From Adhaeribacter aerolatus (GTDB taxonomy: Bacteria > Bacteroidota > Bacteroidia > Cytophagales > Hymenobacteraceae): a DNA stretch of 64,000 nucleotides. Positions 19,125-27,623 of this stretch are shown here, one piece after another; position 1 is the first letter of the stretch; each line of letters begins with the position of its first letter. Position numbers and translations under genes: made by a program. The notes beneath the pieces were generated by a model. That model worked only from the letters and a program-made list of their open reading frames with translations, was not told the DNA's origin and ran no database searches. Location of the stretch: the NCBI RefSeq assembly GCF_007991635.1, contig NZ_BJYS01000002.1, positions 186,001 to 250,000 on the forward strand, read 5' to 3'.

Positions 19125-20690
19125 ATGAAGAAGAAATATATATATCCGGCGCTTGCTTGTTTGCTTTTAGGCGTGAGCAGCTGCGACAAGGATTTTGAGG
19201 AAATTAATACCAACCCGATTCAGGCAACGGCCCTGGATCCTATTTATTTGTTTTCAAACGCCCAGTTCGGTTCGGCCCTGCAAACCAATAATTACGAAGG
19301 CGAAATCGTGCAGCAAATAATAACCCCATTTACCGGGGTTGTAGAAGGCGGTAATCATAATGTAGTAATAGAAGCAAATGCTAATGCTACCTTTAATGCC
19401 CTGTACCAGGGGCCAATCCGGAATTTGATTGATGTTATAGCCAAAACAAAGGATAATCCGGAGCGGAGCAATCTCTACAACATGGCTCGCATCTGGAAAG
19501 CTTATGACTTTATGGTGTTGGTTGATACCTACGGCGATGTTCCCTATTTTGAAGCCGGAAAAGGTTTTCTGGAAAGCACTTATCTGCCCAAGTACGATGA
19601 TCAGAAAGCGATTTACGAGGACATTCTGAAGGAATTAGAGGATGCCACCAATAAACTGGATGCCTCTAAAGATAAAGTTACCGGCGATTTATTTTATGGC
19701 GGCGATATACCTAAATGGAAAAAGCTTGGTAATTCGCTTTTATTGCGGGCTGGTATGCGCTACACCGAATTAGAGCCGGCTGCAGGTGGTAAAGCAGACC
19801 AGCTGGTTGACAAAGCCCTTGATCCGGCCCGGGGTGGCGTATTAGCTTCCAATGATGATAATGCCTTACTTCGGTTTACGGCAACCTATACCAATGCTAC
19901 CTCCAACCAGTTAACTGCTACGGAGCGGCAAAACTTCTTTGTAGGCAAGCCATTCGTCGATTTTCTTAAAACTAATAATGATCCGCGTCTGCCTTATATA
20001 GCGGTCAGGTATTCTAATTCTTCCACACCCGCTGGTGGCACCATGAATGCGGATCCGGCCGCGCAGGTAGGCATGCCTTACGGGTATTCTGATGTTACGC
20101 TGGTTAATGCACCTGGTTATCCGGGCAAAGAAAACGGTACTTTTGCTTATTCCCAGTTCCGGCGGAATACAGTTCTGAAGCTCGAAGCTCCGGAGTACTT
20201 TGTTACCCATGCCCAAACCCAATTATTGCTGGCCGAAGCAGCTAAGCGCGGTTATATAGCCGGTGGTGATGCGGCGGCAGCTACCTACTACGAAAATGGC
20301 ATCAGAGCGCACCTGAACCAGATGAAGGATTATGATGCTACTATTATAAATATTACTCCGGAGCAGCAGCAGGCTTACCTGCTTCAGCCCGGCGTGGCTT
20401 ATAATTCCGGCACCGCATTAAAACAAATTAATGAGCAATATTGGGTAGCTTCCTTTCGGAGTTGGTCCGAAGCCTGGGCAAACTTCCGCCGCAGTGGTTA
20501 TCCGCAATTAGCGCCCATTAATTATCCCGGCGAAGACCCATCGGTGAAGACCCAGAGTGCAGGTGGTTTTATCCGGCGGTTACCTTATCCGGCCCGGGAA
20601 AAGTCGGTTAATAGCGCAAATGTTGCGGAAGCCACTACCCGGATGGGCGGCGATAACCTGGGCGTACGGGTGTTCTGGGACAAACAGTAA
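19125..20690 (+). CDS. SusD/RagB-family surface lipoprotein
   Basis: 521 residues with a lipobox at VSSC (Cys20), followed by DKDFEEINTNP, a signature of the SusD-like_2 subfamily. The body is alpha-helical TPR-like in pattern (YNMARIWKAYDFMVLVDTYGDVPYF near 119-143, FVTHAQTQLLLAEAAKRGY near 356) and ends in the usual GGDNLGVRVFW segment. SusD proteins form the lid over the SusC barrel and capture the substrate at the cell surface. It directly follows susC (20 bases) and ends at a strong hairpin, so the pair form one transcription unit, possibly reading on into the enolase gene. Confidence 0.93.
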   Translation: MKKKYIYPALACLLLGVSSCDKDFEEINTNPIQATALDPIYLFSNAQFGSALQTNNYEGEIVQQIITPFTGVVEGGNHNVVIEANANATFNALYQGPIRNLIDVIAKTKDNPERSNLYNMARIWKAYDFMVLVDTYGDVPYFEAGKGFLESTYLPKYDDQKAIYEDILKELEDATNKLDASKDKVTGDLFYGGDIPKWKKLGNSLLLRAGMRYTELEPAAGGKADQLVDKALDPARGGVLASNDDNALLRFTATYTNATSNQLTATERQNFFVGKPFVDFLKTNNDPRLPYIAVRYSNSSTPAGGTMNADPAAQVGMPYGYSDVTLVNAPGYPGKENGTFAYSQFRRNTVLKLEAPEYFVTHAQTQLLLAEAAKRGYIAGGDAAAATYYENGIRAHLNQMKDYDATIINITPEQQQAYLLQPGVAYNSGTALKQINEQYWVASFRSWSEAWANFRRSGYPQLAPINYPGEDPSVKTQSAGGFIRRLPYPAREKSVNSANVAEATTRMGGDNLGVRVFWDKQ

Positions 20691-20739
20691 CCGGAAAACT
20701 GCCAATTCAGACCTTATCCATTTCAGGAATTAATTATTT

Positions 20740-20790
20740 TTATAAAATCGCCTGCTTAGCATACAAGCAGATAAGCAGGTGATTTTATAA
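20740..20790 (+). terminator. Long hairpin after the SusD gene
   Basis: A 19-bp stem with one G-U pair (20740-20758 with 20772-20790) around a 13-base loop, 50 bases after the susD stop. The A/T outer half supplies a T-rich flank. It is probably a terminator or mRNA-stabilising end structure separating susCD from the next enolase gene. Confidence 0.65.
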
Positions 20791-20856
20791 ATTAAACCGG
20801 CACCTGAATGGTTTAAAAAATTATCCACTATTATTTATTACCCAAATTTAATTTCT

Positions 20857-22356
20857 ATGAAAAGCATTCTACAACAAATTATTGCCCAAACCAAAAAACA
20901 AGAACAAGCGGAAGCAACAGCCCGGCAACAAGAAATAAATAATCCTCATACGCAGGATAGTCGTCGTGATTTTCTGAAAAAAACGGCTTTGGGCGGTATT
21001 GCCTTGGGTGGTTTTATGTCGGCTTCCATTGAAGATACCCTTGCCCAGACTACTTCTAAAGTTAAACGGGCTTCTAACCCTTCAGCTTTAAAAATTACCG
21101 ATATGCGCTATGCGCTCACCAATGTAATGGGTGGTACGGCCATTATCCGGATAGATACCAACCAGGGTATTTATGGCTTGGGTGAGGTAAGAGACGCGGC
21201 AGATGTTAGGTACGCGCTTTTTCTGAAAAGCCGCATCTTGGGCGATAACCCGTGTAACGTAGAAATGATTTTTAAAAAAATAAGGCAGTTCGGCGGGCAA
21301 AGCCGGGCCGCGGGTGGTGTGTGTGCCGTGGAAATGGCGCTCTGGGATTTATGCGGCAAAGCTTACAATGTACCGGCCTGGCAGTTACTGGGCGGCCGCT
21401 ACCGCGATAAAGTACGATTGTATGCCGATACGCCCGAAGCGGGTTCGGTGGAAGAACAAACCAAGTTGATAAACTACCGGGTAAACGACCAAGGCTATAC
21501 CTGGCTCAAAATGGACGTTTCAATTGGGGAACTGAAAGGCAAACCTGGTACGCTGGTAAATTCTAAATTCTGGGAAGATACCAAAGGAAACTTAGCCCAG
21601 TGGGGCGATCAGGCTAATCCCATGTCTTACGCCAACGCAGTGCATCCATTCACCCAGATTCAAATAACCGAGAAAGGATTAGAAGAACTAGCCAATATTG
21701 TGGATCACACCCGCAAACTGATTGGCTACGATATTCCGCTCTCCACCGACCACTACGGCCATTTCGACTTAAATAACGGCATCCGGTTGGGCAAAGCCCT
21801 GGACAAATACCGCCTGGCCTGGTTCGAAGATATGGTTTCGTGGGAATATACCAACCAGTGGAAAACTATAACCGATGCCTTGGAAACCCCAACTACAACC
21901 GGTGAAGATATTTATTTGCTTAAATATTTTAAACCGCTGATCGATATTCACGCCGTTGATATTATTCACCCGGATTTGGCTAGTTCGGGCGGGCTGCTGG
22001 AAACGAAGCGCATTGCTGATTACGCCGAAGAAAACGGCATTGCCATGGCCATGCACCAGGCCGGTACCCCTGTTTCTTTTATGGCTTGCGTGCATTGTGC
22101 CGCTGCTACCCAAAACTTTTTAGCGCTGGAGCACCATTCCGTGGATATACCGTGGTGGGAAAGTTTGGTGAGAACCACCGATGGCCGGCAATTAATTACC
22201 AAAGGCTACGCCAATATACCGCTTTCCGCGCCGGGTTTGGGTATTGAGTTAAACGAAGATGTGGTGCGGCAACACCTGCACCCCCGCGATAAAAGCTTTT
22301 TTGCTCCTACCAAAGAATGGGACGAAAGACGCTCTGTAGACCGTATTTTTAGTTAA
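20857..22356 (+). CDS. Tat-exported enolase-superfamily enzyme 2
   Basis: 499 residues. The twin arginine (SRRDFLKK, residues 36-37) comes after an unusually long charged n-region of 35 residues, then a hydrophobic stretch, so Tat export is likely. The barrel belongs to the mandelate racemase group: Asp298 (STDHYGHFD), Glu324 (WFED), Glu350 (TGED) and His400 (AMHQAG). Where enolase protein 1 has His two residues after the first metal ligand, this one has Tyr300, with His299 and His302 nearby. An insertion of about 60 residues (about 222-282) follows the Lys218-x-Asp220 motif. The acid catalyst therefore differs, and I infer a different sugar acid or stereochemistry. It sits between susD and the SBF transporter. 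Confidence 0.87.
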   Translation: MKSILQQIIAQTKKQEQAEATARQQEINNPHTQDSRRDFLKKTALGGIALGGFMSASIEDTLAQTTSKVKRASNPSALKITDMRYALTNVMGGTAIIRIDTNQGIYGLGEVRDAADVRYALFLKSRILGDNPCNVEMIFKKIRQFGGQSRAAGGVCAVEMALWDLCGKAYNVPAWQLLGGRYRDKVRLYADTPEAGSVEEQTKLINYRVNDQGYTWLKMDVSIGELKGKPGTLVNSKFWEDTKGNLAQWGDQANPMSYANAVHPFTQIQITEKGLEELANIVDHTRKLIGYDIPLSTDHYGHFDLNNGIRLGKALDKYRLAWFEDMVSWEYTNQWKTITDALETPTTTGEDIYLLKYFKPLIDIHAVDIIHPDLASSGGLLETKRIADYAEENGIAMAMHQAGTPVSFMACVHCAAATQNFLALEHHSVDIPWWESLVRTTDGRQLITKGYANIPLSAPGLGIELNEDVVRQHLHPRDKSFFAPTKEWDERRSVDRIFS

Positions 22357-22360
22357 TAAA

Positions 22361-22397
22361 ATTTAGGCGGTGTGCTTTTGCTTTCCGCCTTAATTTT
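22361..22397 (+). terminator. Weak Rho-independent terminator
   Basis: A short GC-rich stem (AGGCGG 22365-22370 with CCGCCT 22385-22390) followed by TAATTTTTAT, directly after the stop of the second enolase gene. Confidence 0.55.
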
Positions 22398-22473
22398 TAT
22401 CTTTTGGTGCCCTTAGCGGCAGCAAACTGGCAAGTGTCATTTATTCAGATTTTATAAGATTTAATATTTTACT

Positions 22474-23604
22474 TTGAAACAGTTAAGCGTTTATAAAATA
22501 GCCTTGGGATTGGCGGCCTTATGTTTCCTGGCTGCCCTCGTGTTAATTCTGATTGGGCAGATTGCCTTGGCCGGACCTTTGTTGATTATTTTCTTTATCG
22601 CGCTGGCCATTGGTTTTCGGGGCTACGATCACCTGAAAGGATATTCTTATACCACCACTATATTTGCGGCCGTTACCACCGCCTTGTATTACCCGGGGTA
22701 TTTTTTAGAGGTAAATGGCTTTAAATTAACAGGGCTTATTACGCCCCTCATTCAGCTTATTATGTTTGGCATGGGAACCTCTATGAGTGTGAAAGATTTT
22801 GTAGGGGTTATAAAAATGCCAAAAGCCGTAGGTATAGGGGTGGCAAGCCAATTTATAATTATGCCGGTTCTGGGTTTTGCGTTAGCCAACCTGAGCGGCT
22901 TTCCGGCAGAAATTGCCGCCGGCATTATCCTGATTGGCTGTTCGCCCAGCGGTTTGGCTTCTAACGTCATGAACTACCTGGCTAAGGCTAATCTTGCTTT
23001 GTCTATTACTATTACCTCGGTTACTACCTTATTGGCTCCCCTGATAACGCCTTTGCTGATGAAGTTTCTGGCCGGAGCTTTTGTACAGATAGATGCAGTG
23101 GCGATGATGTGGGATATTTGTAAAATGGTAATTGTGCCCATTGGCGCCGGCCTCTTGTTTAACAAACTTTTAAGCGGTAAAGCCAAATGGCTCGACGATG
23201 CCATGCCCTTGGTTTCGATGTTTGGTATTGCCTTTATTATTACCATTATTACGGCTGCCGGTCGCGATAGCTTGCTCGATATAGGTGGGGTATTAATATT
23301 AATTGTATTGGTGCATAACTTATTCGGTTATATGCTGGGTTATTGGTCGGGGCGGTTATTCCGGATGCCCGAACGAGATTGCCGAACCATTGCCATTGAG
23401 GTAGGTATGCAGAATGGTGGCTTGGCCTCCGGCATTGCCAAAGAAATGGGTAAAATAGCTACCGTGGGTTTAGCGGCGGCCGTGTTCGGACCTTTGATGA
23501 ATATAACCGGTTCTATCCTGGCGTCTTACTGGCACCGCCGGCCGCCCCAGGATAGCGGCGAGCCTATAGGTAATGAAGTTAACGAACTGGCCGTAAAGCA
23601 TTAA
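22474..23604 (+). CDS. Bile acid:sodium symporter family transporter
   Basis: 376 residues with about ten hydrophobic segments. The start is TTG; no in-frame ATG occurs until far inside the conserved core. Family signatures include FGMGTSMSVKDF near residue 96, GCSPSGLASNVMNYLAKANLALS near 154 and IEVGMQNGGLASGIA near 306, the broken-helix regions that bind sodium and substrate in this family. Members carry bile acids, pyruvate, pantothenate or other organic anions with sodium. Placed among sugar-acid enzymes that appear to be periplasmic, I infer uptake of an organic acid product (a keto acid such as pyruvate) across the inner membrane. The C-terminal 20 residues are polar and cytoplasmic. 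Confidence 0.9.
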   Translation: MKQLSVYKIALGLAALCFLAALVLILIGQIALAGPLLIIFFIALAIGFRGYDHLKGYSYTTTIFAAVTTALYYPGYFLEVNGFKLTGLITPLIQLIMFGMGTSMSVKDFVGVIKMPKAVGIGVASQFIIMPVLGFALANLSGFPAEIAAGIILIGCSPSGLASNVMNYLAKANLALSITITSVTTLLAPLITPLLMKFLAGAFVQIDAVAMMWDICKMVIVPIGAGLLFNKLLSGKAKWLDDAMPLVSMFGIAFIITIITAAGRDSLLDIGGVLILIVLVHNLFGYMLGYWSGRLFRMPERDCRTIAIEVGMQNGGLASGIAKEMGKIATVGLAAAVFGPLMNITGSILASYWHRRPPQDSGEPIGNEVNELAVKH

Positions 23605-23694
23605 TATTTATTTTCTGCTTTTTAGAAGAAAACTGTTGCCGGCATTCTGCTAATGTCATAATAATTAAGAAGGAATTAAATATCAAAAATAAGA

Positions 23695-24624
23695 ATGAGC
23701 AAAAGAATATTACTGATAGGTACCTTTATTTTATTTGGATTTCTGGCCCAAGCCCAGCGGGTTGGATCTTCGCCGGAGTACGTGAAAACATTAACCGCTA
23801 ACTGGAAAGGAGAACGCACGCCGGATGGCCGCCCGAAAGTGCCGGATTTGGTATTGGAGAGGCTGCAACATTGTACCCTGGAGCAAATTTGGGGTTACTT
23901 GGGCAACAAAGGATACCGCAACCAGGTCGAGAAAAACTGGGTAATATTAAAACCCGGCGAAACCATGACCGGCCGGGTAGTAACGGCGCAGTTTATGCCC
24001 ACTCGCCCCGACTTGGATAGCTTGGTAAGAGCCCAAGGCAAAGCCGAAGGCCGTTCCCAAAAAGGTGGTATCAATATCTGGCCCATCGATATTTTAACCA
24101 AAGGCGATGTGTATGTAGCCGATGGTTATGGGAAAATAAAAGATGGTACGCTCATCGGCTCCAGCCTGGGCAACGCTATTTATGGTAAAACCGGTAAAGG
24201 CGTAATATTTTACGGCTCGGTCCGGGATATGCAGGAACTAAAAGATACCAAAGGCTTTAACGCTTGGGTAAAAGGCCACGACCCGTCTTACATCAAAGAC
24301 ATGACCCCAACTTCTATTAACGCACCCATTCGTATCGGTGAGGTTACGGTATTTCCGGGCGATGTGGTATTCGCAAACGAGTACGGCGTGGTTTTTATTC
24401 CGGCCCATTTAGTTGAAGGATTGGTATCGGCTTCGGAAATGACGGCCCTGCGCGATGAGTTTGAAAGAGTACTGCTGCAACAAGGCAAATATCCATCCGG
24501 CGAAATCCACGGCGATTGGTCCGACAAAATAAAAGATGATTTCCGGAAATGGGTAGCCAAATACCCCAAGAAGTTGGCCATAACCCAAAAAGACATAGAA
24601 GCTTACTTAGCCAAAGGTCATTAA
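23695..24624 (+). CDS. Exported RraA/HMG-aldolase-family protein 2
   Basis: 309 residues with a Sec signal peptide (SKRILLIGTFILFGF, cleavage near LAQAQ). It shares with the other two copies the N-terminal block LTANWKGERTPDGRPKVPD, the central RraA core (KGDVYVADGYG, GSSLGNAIYGKTGKGVIFYG, then Arg-Asp in VRDMQEL) and GDVVFANEYGVVFIPAHLVEG, plus a C-terminal WSDKIKDDFRKW tail. The acidic residue normally preceding Gly in the aldolase motif is Tyr here (FYGSVRD), while the Arg-Asp pair is kept. It is followed at 219 bases by a third copy. The inferred role is a periplasmic lyase for a 2-keto acid; a non-catalytic role remains possible given the altered motif. Confidence 0.85.
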   Translation: MSKRILLIGTFILFGFLAQAQRVGSSPEYVKTLTANWKGERTPDGRPKVPDLVLERLQHCTLEQIWGYLGNKGYRNQVEKNWVILKPGETMTGRVVTAQFMPTRPDLDSLVRAQGKAEGRSQKGGINIWPIDILTKGDVYVADGYGKIKDGTLIGSSLGNAIYGKTGKGVIFYGSVRDMQELKDTKGFNAWVKGHDPSYIKDMTPTSINAPIRIGEVTVFPGDVVFANEYGVVFIPAHLVEGLVSASEMTALRDEFERVLLQQGKYPSGEIHGDWSDKIKDDFRKWVAKYPKKLAITQKDIEAYLAKGH

Positions 24625-24717
24625 GTTAACTCCTGAAAAATCTTAGTTATATCTGTTTTATTAATGCTATCAGAAGATTAAGGGCAATTTATCAACATAA
24701 GTCAGTAACTGAGAAGG

Positions 24718-24744
24718 TCCCCCTTCGGAGGGGTAGGGGGAGGA
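24718..24744. repeat. GC-rich intergenic hairpin, probable dispersed repeat
   Basis: A C5-TTCGGAGGGG hairpin followed by TAGGGGGAGG lies in an otherwise AT-rich 219-base spacer between two rraA-like genes. Its composition is unlike its surroundings, which suggests an inserted small repeat element. No second copy is visible in this window. Confidence 0.4.
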
Positions 24745-24843
24745 TTTATACTTATTAATAAATTTTGGAAGCGCTAAATACAGCTCCTCTATCACCATCT
24801 TAAACCATTTTAAATTTTATTTCTTTTAATTCAACTTTACCAA

Positions 24844-25776
24844 ATGAAATTTAAATTCGCTTTTTTTCCCCTGCTAGTCGTCTGCCTTCTTTCCCCAAGC
24901 TTGCTATTTGCCCAAACTATTCCCAAAGACGAATTAATATTTCTAACATCGGAGTGGAAGGGCGAACGCTTTCCGGATGGGCGGCCTAAAATCCCGGATA
25001 ACTTACTCGAAAGAGCCAAAAAAGTAGGAATTGCCGATGCCTGGACGGTATTAAAAAATGAAGGTTACACCAATCAGTACGAAGGCAACTGGAAAACGGT
25101 AAACGACGAGGTGCCGGTAGTGGGCCGGGCGGTTACGGCCATGTTTATGCCCAGCCGTCCCGATGTAGAAAAAAATATCAGAGAGCGGGGCACTACCAAG
25201 CAAGGCCGCAAGGGCGCTACTAACTCCTGGCCGATTGATGTTTTAACCAAAGGCGATGTGTATGTGGCCGATGGCTTCGGAAAAATTGGCGGTGGCACTT
25301 TGATGGGGGCTACTTTGGCCAATTCTATTTTTACTAAATCCGGCAACGGCGTGGTCTTTAATGCGGCCGCCCGCGATTTAGAAGAAATACAAACCATTAA
25401 AGGGTTTAACGCTTTTGTGCGCGATTGGCACCCATCGTTTTTAGAAGAAAGTGTTTTAATGGGTTTAAATACGCCTATCCGGATTGGTATGGCCATGGTA
25501 TTGCCGGGCGATTTGGTAATGGCCAAACGCGAGGGCGTTCTTTTTGTTCCGGCGCATTTAGCCGACCAGGTTATCAGTACCGCCGAATTTGTGACCCGCA
25601 AAGACAAGTTTGGCTTCGAAATGGTTAGGACCGGAAAATATACCGCCGGCCAGATAGATAGCCAGTGGAACGACCAGTTAAAAAACGATTTTCTGAAATG
25701 GTTGGGCAGTCATCCCGAAATGGGAACCATGACCAAAGCAGAACTGGATAAAGTGATGAGCAAAAGAACCTGGTAA
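24844..25776 (+). CDS. Exported RraA/HMG-aldolase-family protein 3
   Basis: 310 residues with a Sec signal peptide (KFKFAFFPLLVVCLLS, cleavage near LFAQT). It is closest in layout to copy 1 in the opening block (IPKDELIFLTSEWKGERFPDGRPKIPD). The core has KGDVYVADGFG, GATLANSIFTKSGNGVVFNA and the Arg-Asp pair in AARDLEEI, with Asn-Ala in place of the usual Asp-Gly. The C-terminal GQIDSQWNDQLKNDFLKWL tail is shared with the others. Three secreted paralogues with variable residues around a fixed Arg-Asp pair suggest different substrate preferences within one pathway. I see no terminator after it. Confidence 0.85.
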   Translation: MKFKFAFFPLLVVCLLSPSLLFAQTIPKDELIFLTSEWKGERFPDGRPKIPDNLLERAKKVGIADAWTVLKNEGYTNQYEGNWKTVNDEVPVVGRAVTAMFMPSRPDVEKNIRERGTTKQGRKGATNSWPIDVLTKGDVYVADGFGKIGGGTLMGATLANSIFTKSGNGVVFNAAARDLEEIQTIKGFNAFVRDWHPSFLEESVLMGLNTPIRIGMAMVLPGDLVMAKREGVLFVPAHLADQVISTAEFVTRKDKFGFEMVRTGKYTAGQIDSQWNDQLKNDFLKWLGSHPEMGTMTKAELDKVMSKRTW

Positions 25777-26177
25777 AGTATACCAACACTTTTACTATTA
25801 ATTTTATAAGTAATTTAAAGAGGCAGATTTAGGTTTGCTCTTATTCTTATGGGCTTGGTTCAACCTTTATCAAACCTGAATTAAACTTTACATTTATTAA
25901 CTTAATTCTCATCGGCCTAAATTTTAAGGTTGACTGCTCAATATAAATAGCAGAAAGGTTGCTAATTAGCTGGTATTTTAAATTTTGCATTCCGACCAAG
26001 GCTTATCGATAATAGACCACAACTATATTAAATAATCAAACCGGCAACTAGAAGATTTAAATATTCAAACCAAAATGCCTGCGGAACTCATTCAGCGCCC
26101 CCGTTGTATTGAGGAAATACTTTTTATTTACATCTTTACGTTTTCTCAGAGGAGCGGAAATCAACCCGGATAGCTTA
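25777..26177. other. Intergenic region, nothing recognised
   Basis: About 400 AT-rich bases between the third rraA-like gene and the YwqK-like gene. I find no convincing gene, hairpin or promoter pair. An in-frame TTG at 26109 extends the next frame but yields no sensible signal peptide. Confidence 0.5.
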
Positions 26178-27092
26178 ATGTTTTTTACCAGAAAAGTATT
26201 TCTGATTTGTTTTAGCCTGGTATGGCTTTTTTCGTGCAGCAAGCGCAACTACAACGTAGATGCCGAAACCGCCATGGAATTGCCGGACGAAAAATCGGGA
26301 TTGTTTAAAAAAAGACTGGAACCCGTAGCCCTCGCCGATACGGCTAAACCCGAACTGAACGTAGCCATTGATACCACGGCGCTGGCCAACGTTAAGCACA
26401 AAAACAAAAAGCGCAAAAAGAAGAAAAAAGAGTTTCTGGGTTACCAAGTAAAGAAAGGATTTACCAAGTCGGGTAGCGGTAAAAATGCGACCATCGAGAT
26501 TTTTTATTACCTGCCCAAGTACGTGGAGCCCAGCCAATATGCCCCGGCCAAATATTATTATAATATTCGTCGCAAACGCATTTACCGGGGTACGCCGGCC
26601 AAACCAACCGAAGCCCGCATTCCGCATGGCCCTTACAAAAAGCTGGTGGGTAAGCAGGTTGTTACCGAGGGCTATTTTTATTTAGGCACCCGGCACTTGC
26701 GCTGGGAAACCTATAACCGCAATAATATTTTACTTACCAAAACGCACTACGAAAAAGGTTTTCAGCGCGATGCTATCATTAATTATTATGATGCAGCCAA
26801 AACCAAGATAAAAGAAGTGATACCTTACTCCGAAGGTAAAATCCATGGCGAGTACGTTTCGTTTCTGGAGAACGGCCTAAAAGCTTGGGAGGGACAGTAC
26901 GAAAATGGCAAGAAAGTAGGTGTTTGGATAGAATTCTGGCCTTTCCGGAACCGCAAGCATTTTGAATACCAGTACCCTGAGTCGGCTGATGCGGAACAGT
27001 TTGAGCCCTATTTGCTACGGGAGTACGACCGCCACAGCACCCTCATTTACGAACACGGCAAATTAGATAAACGCCCGGCCGCCAAACAATAA
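26178..27092 (+). CDS. YwqK/MORN-repeat-like lipoprotein
   Basis: 304 residues from the ATG at 26178, chosen because it starts a lipoprotein signal (FTRKVFLICFSLVWLFSCS, lipobox LFSC). A Lys-rich stretch (KHKNKKRKKKKKEF) lies near residue 75. The C-terminal half carries repeated Tyr/Gly-rich units (GYFYLGTRHLRWETYN, GKIHGEYVSFLENGLKAWEGQYENGKKVGVWIEFW) of the MORN-like YwqK type, which in Bacteroidota occur in many surface or periplasmic proteins. No enzymatic motif is seen. The YwqK antitoxin label used in databases should not be taken as function here, because no toxin partner is present. Confidence 0.8.
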   Translation: MFFTRKVFLICFSLVWLFSCSKRNYNVDAETAMELPDEKSGLFKKRLEPVALADTAKPELNVAIDTTALANVKHKNKKRKKKKKEFLGYQVKKGFTKSGSGKNATIEIFYYLPKYVEPSQYAPAKYYYNIRRKRIYRGTPAKPTEARIPHGPYKKLVGKQVVTEGYFYLGTRHLRWETYNRNNILLTKTHYEKGFQRDAIINYYDAAKTKIKEVIPYSEGKIHGEYVSFLENGLKAWEGQYENGKKVGVWIEFWPFRNRKHFEYQYPESADAEQFEPYLLREYDRHSTLIYEHGKLDKRPAAKQ

Positions 27093-27144
27093 TTTCGTTA
27101 ATTCTAATCTCACTTATTTGTAATAGATAGCTATTAATAGCTAT

Positions 27145-27498
27145 TTAATGAAAAGCATCTTCGATGTGGTGGCAGGTGTAGGCGCCTTGATTTACCGTAA
27201 TGGCCACAATATCGAACCGGATATCGTGCTGCCAGTTTATTCGGCTAATATATTCTTCGGCAGCTAACTGAAATAATTCTATTTTACGCCGGCTCACAAA
27301 TTCTTCCGGATACCCGTGTTTCAGCGAGGAGCGGGTTTTTACTTCTATAAACACCAGTAAATTATCTAGCTGGGAAATTAAATCTACTTCGGCCCTTTGG
27401 TAGCGAAAATTCCTGGCCAGCACGGTATAACCTTTTGCGGTTAAATATTGTGCTGCCACTTCCTCGCCGGCTAACCCCGTTTGGTTATGTTTTGCCAT
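27145..27498 (-). CDS. YraN family protein (UPF0102, endonuclease-like fold)
   Basis: 117 residues, the usual length. Family motifs are GLAGEEVAAQYL near residue 8, ARNFRYQRAEVDLI at 28-41 and LVFIEVKTRSS at 48-58. The Glu-Asp and Glu-Val-Lys residues form the restriction-endonuclease-like PD-(D/E)xK core. The biological role of YraN proteins is still unclear; a nuclease or recombination role is suspected from the fold. It converges with the YwqK-like gene (52 bases) and is divergent from pgi. Confidence 0.9.
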   Translation of the reverse strand: MAKHNQTGLAGEEVAAQYLTAKGYTVLARNFRYQRAEVDLISQLDNLLVFIEVKTRSSLKHGYPEEFVSRRKIELFQLAAEEYISRINWQHDIRFDIVAITVNQGAYTCHHIEDAFH

Positions 27499-27623
27499 AG
27501 ATTTAACGTTTGTTTAGCGCCCTGCCAAACCTACCATACGGTTGAAAACCATATATTTTAACAAGAGGTAACTTTTATTTTAATATATGTTGTTAATTTT
27601 ACCCGATTATTAAAATAAGCGCC

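Noticed and set aside
26178-27092. Toxin-antitoxin module suggested by the YwqK family name
   Set aside because: No toxin gene is adjacent; the protein is a lipoprotein with MORN-like repeats.
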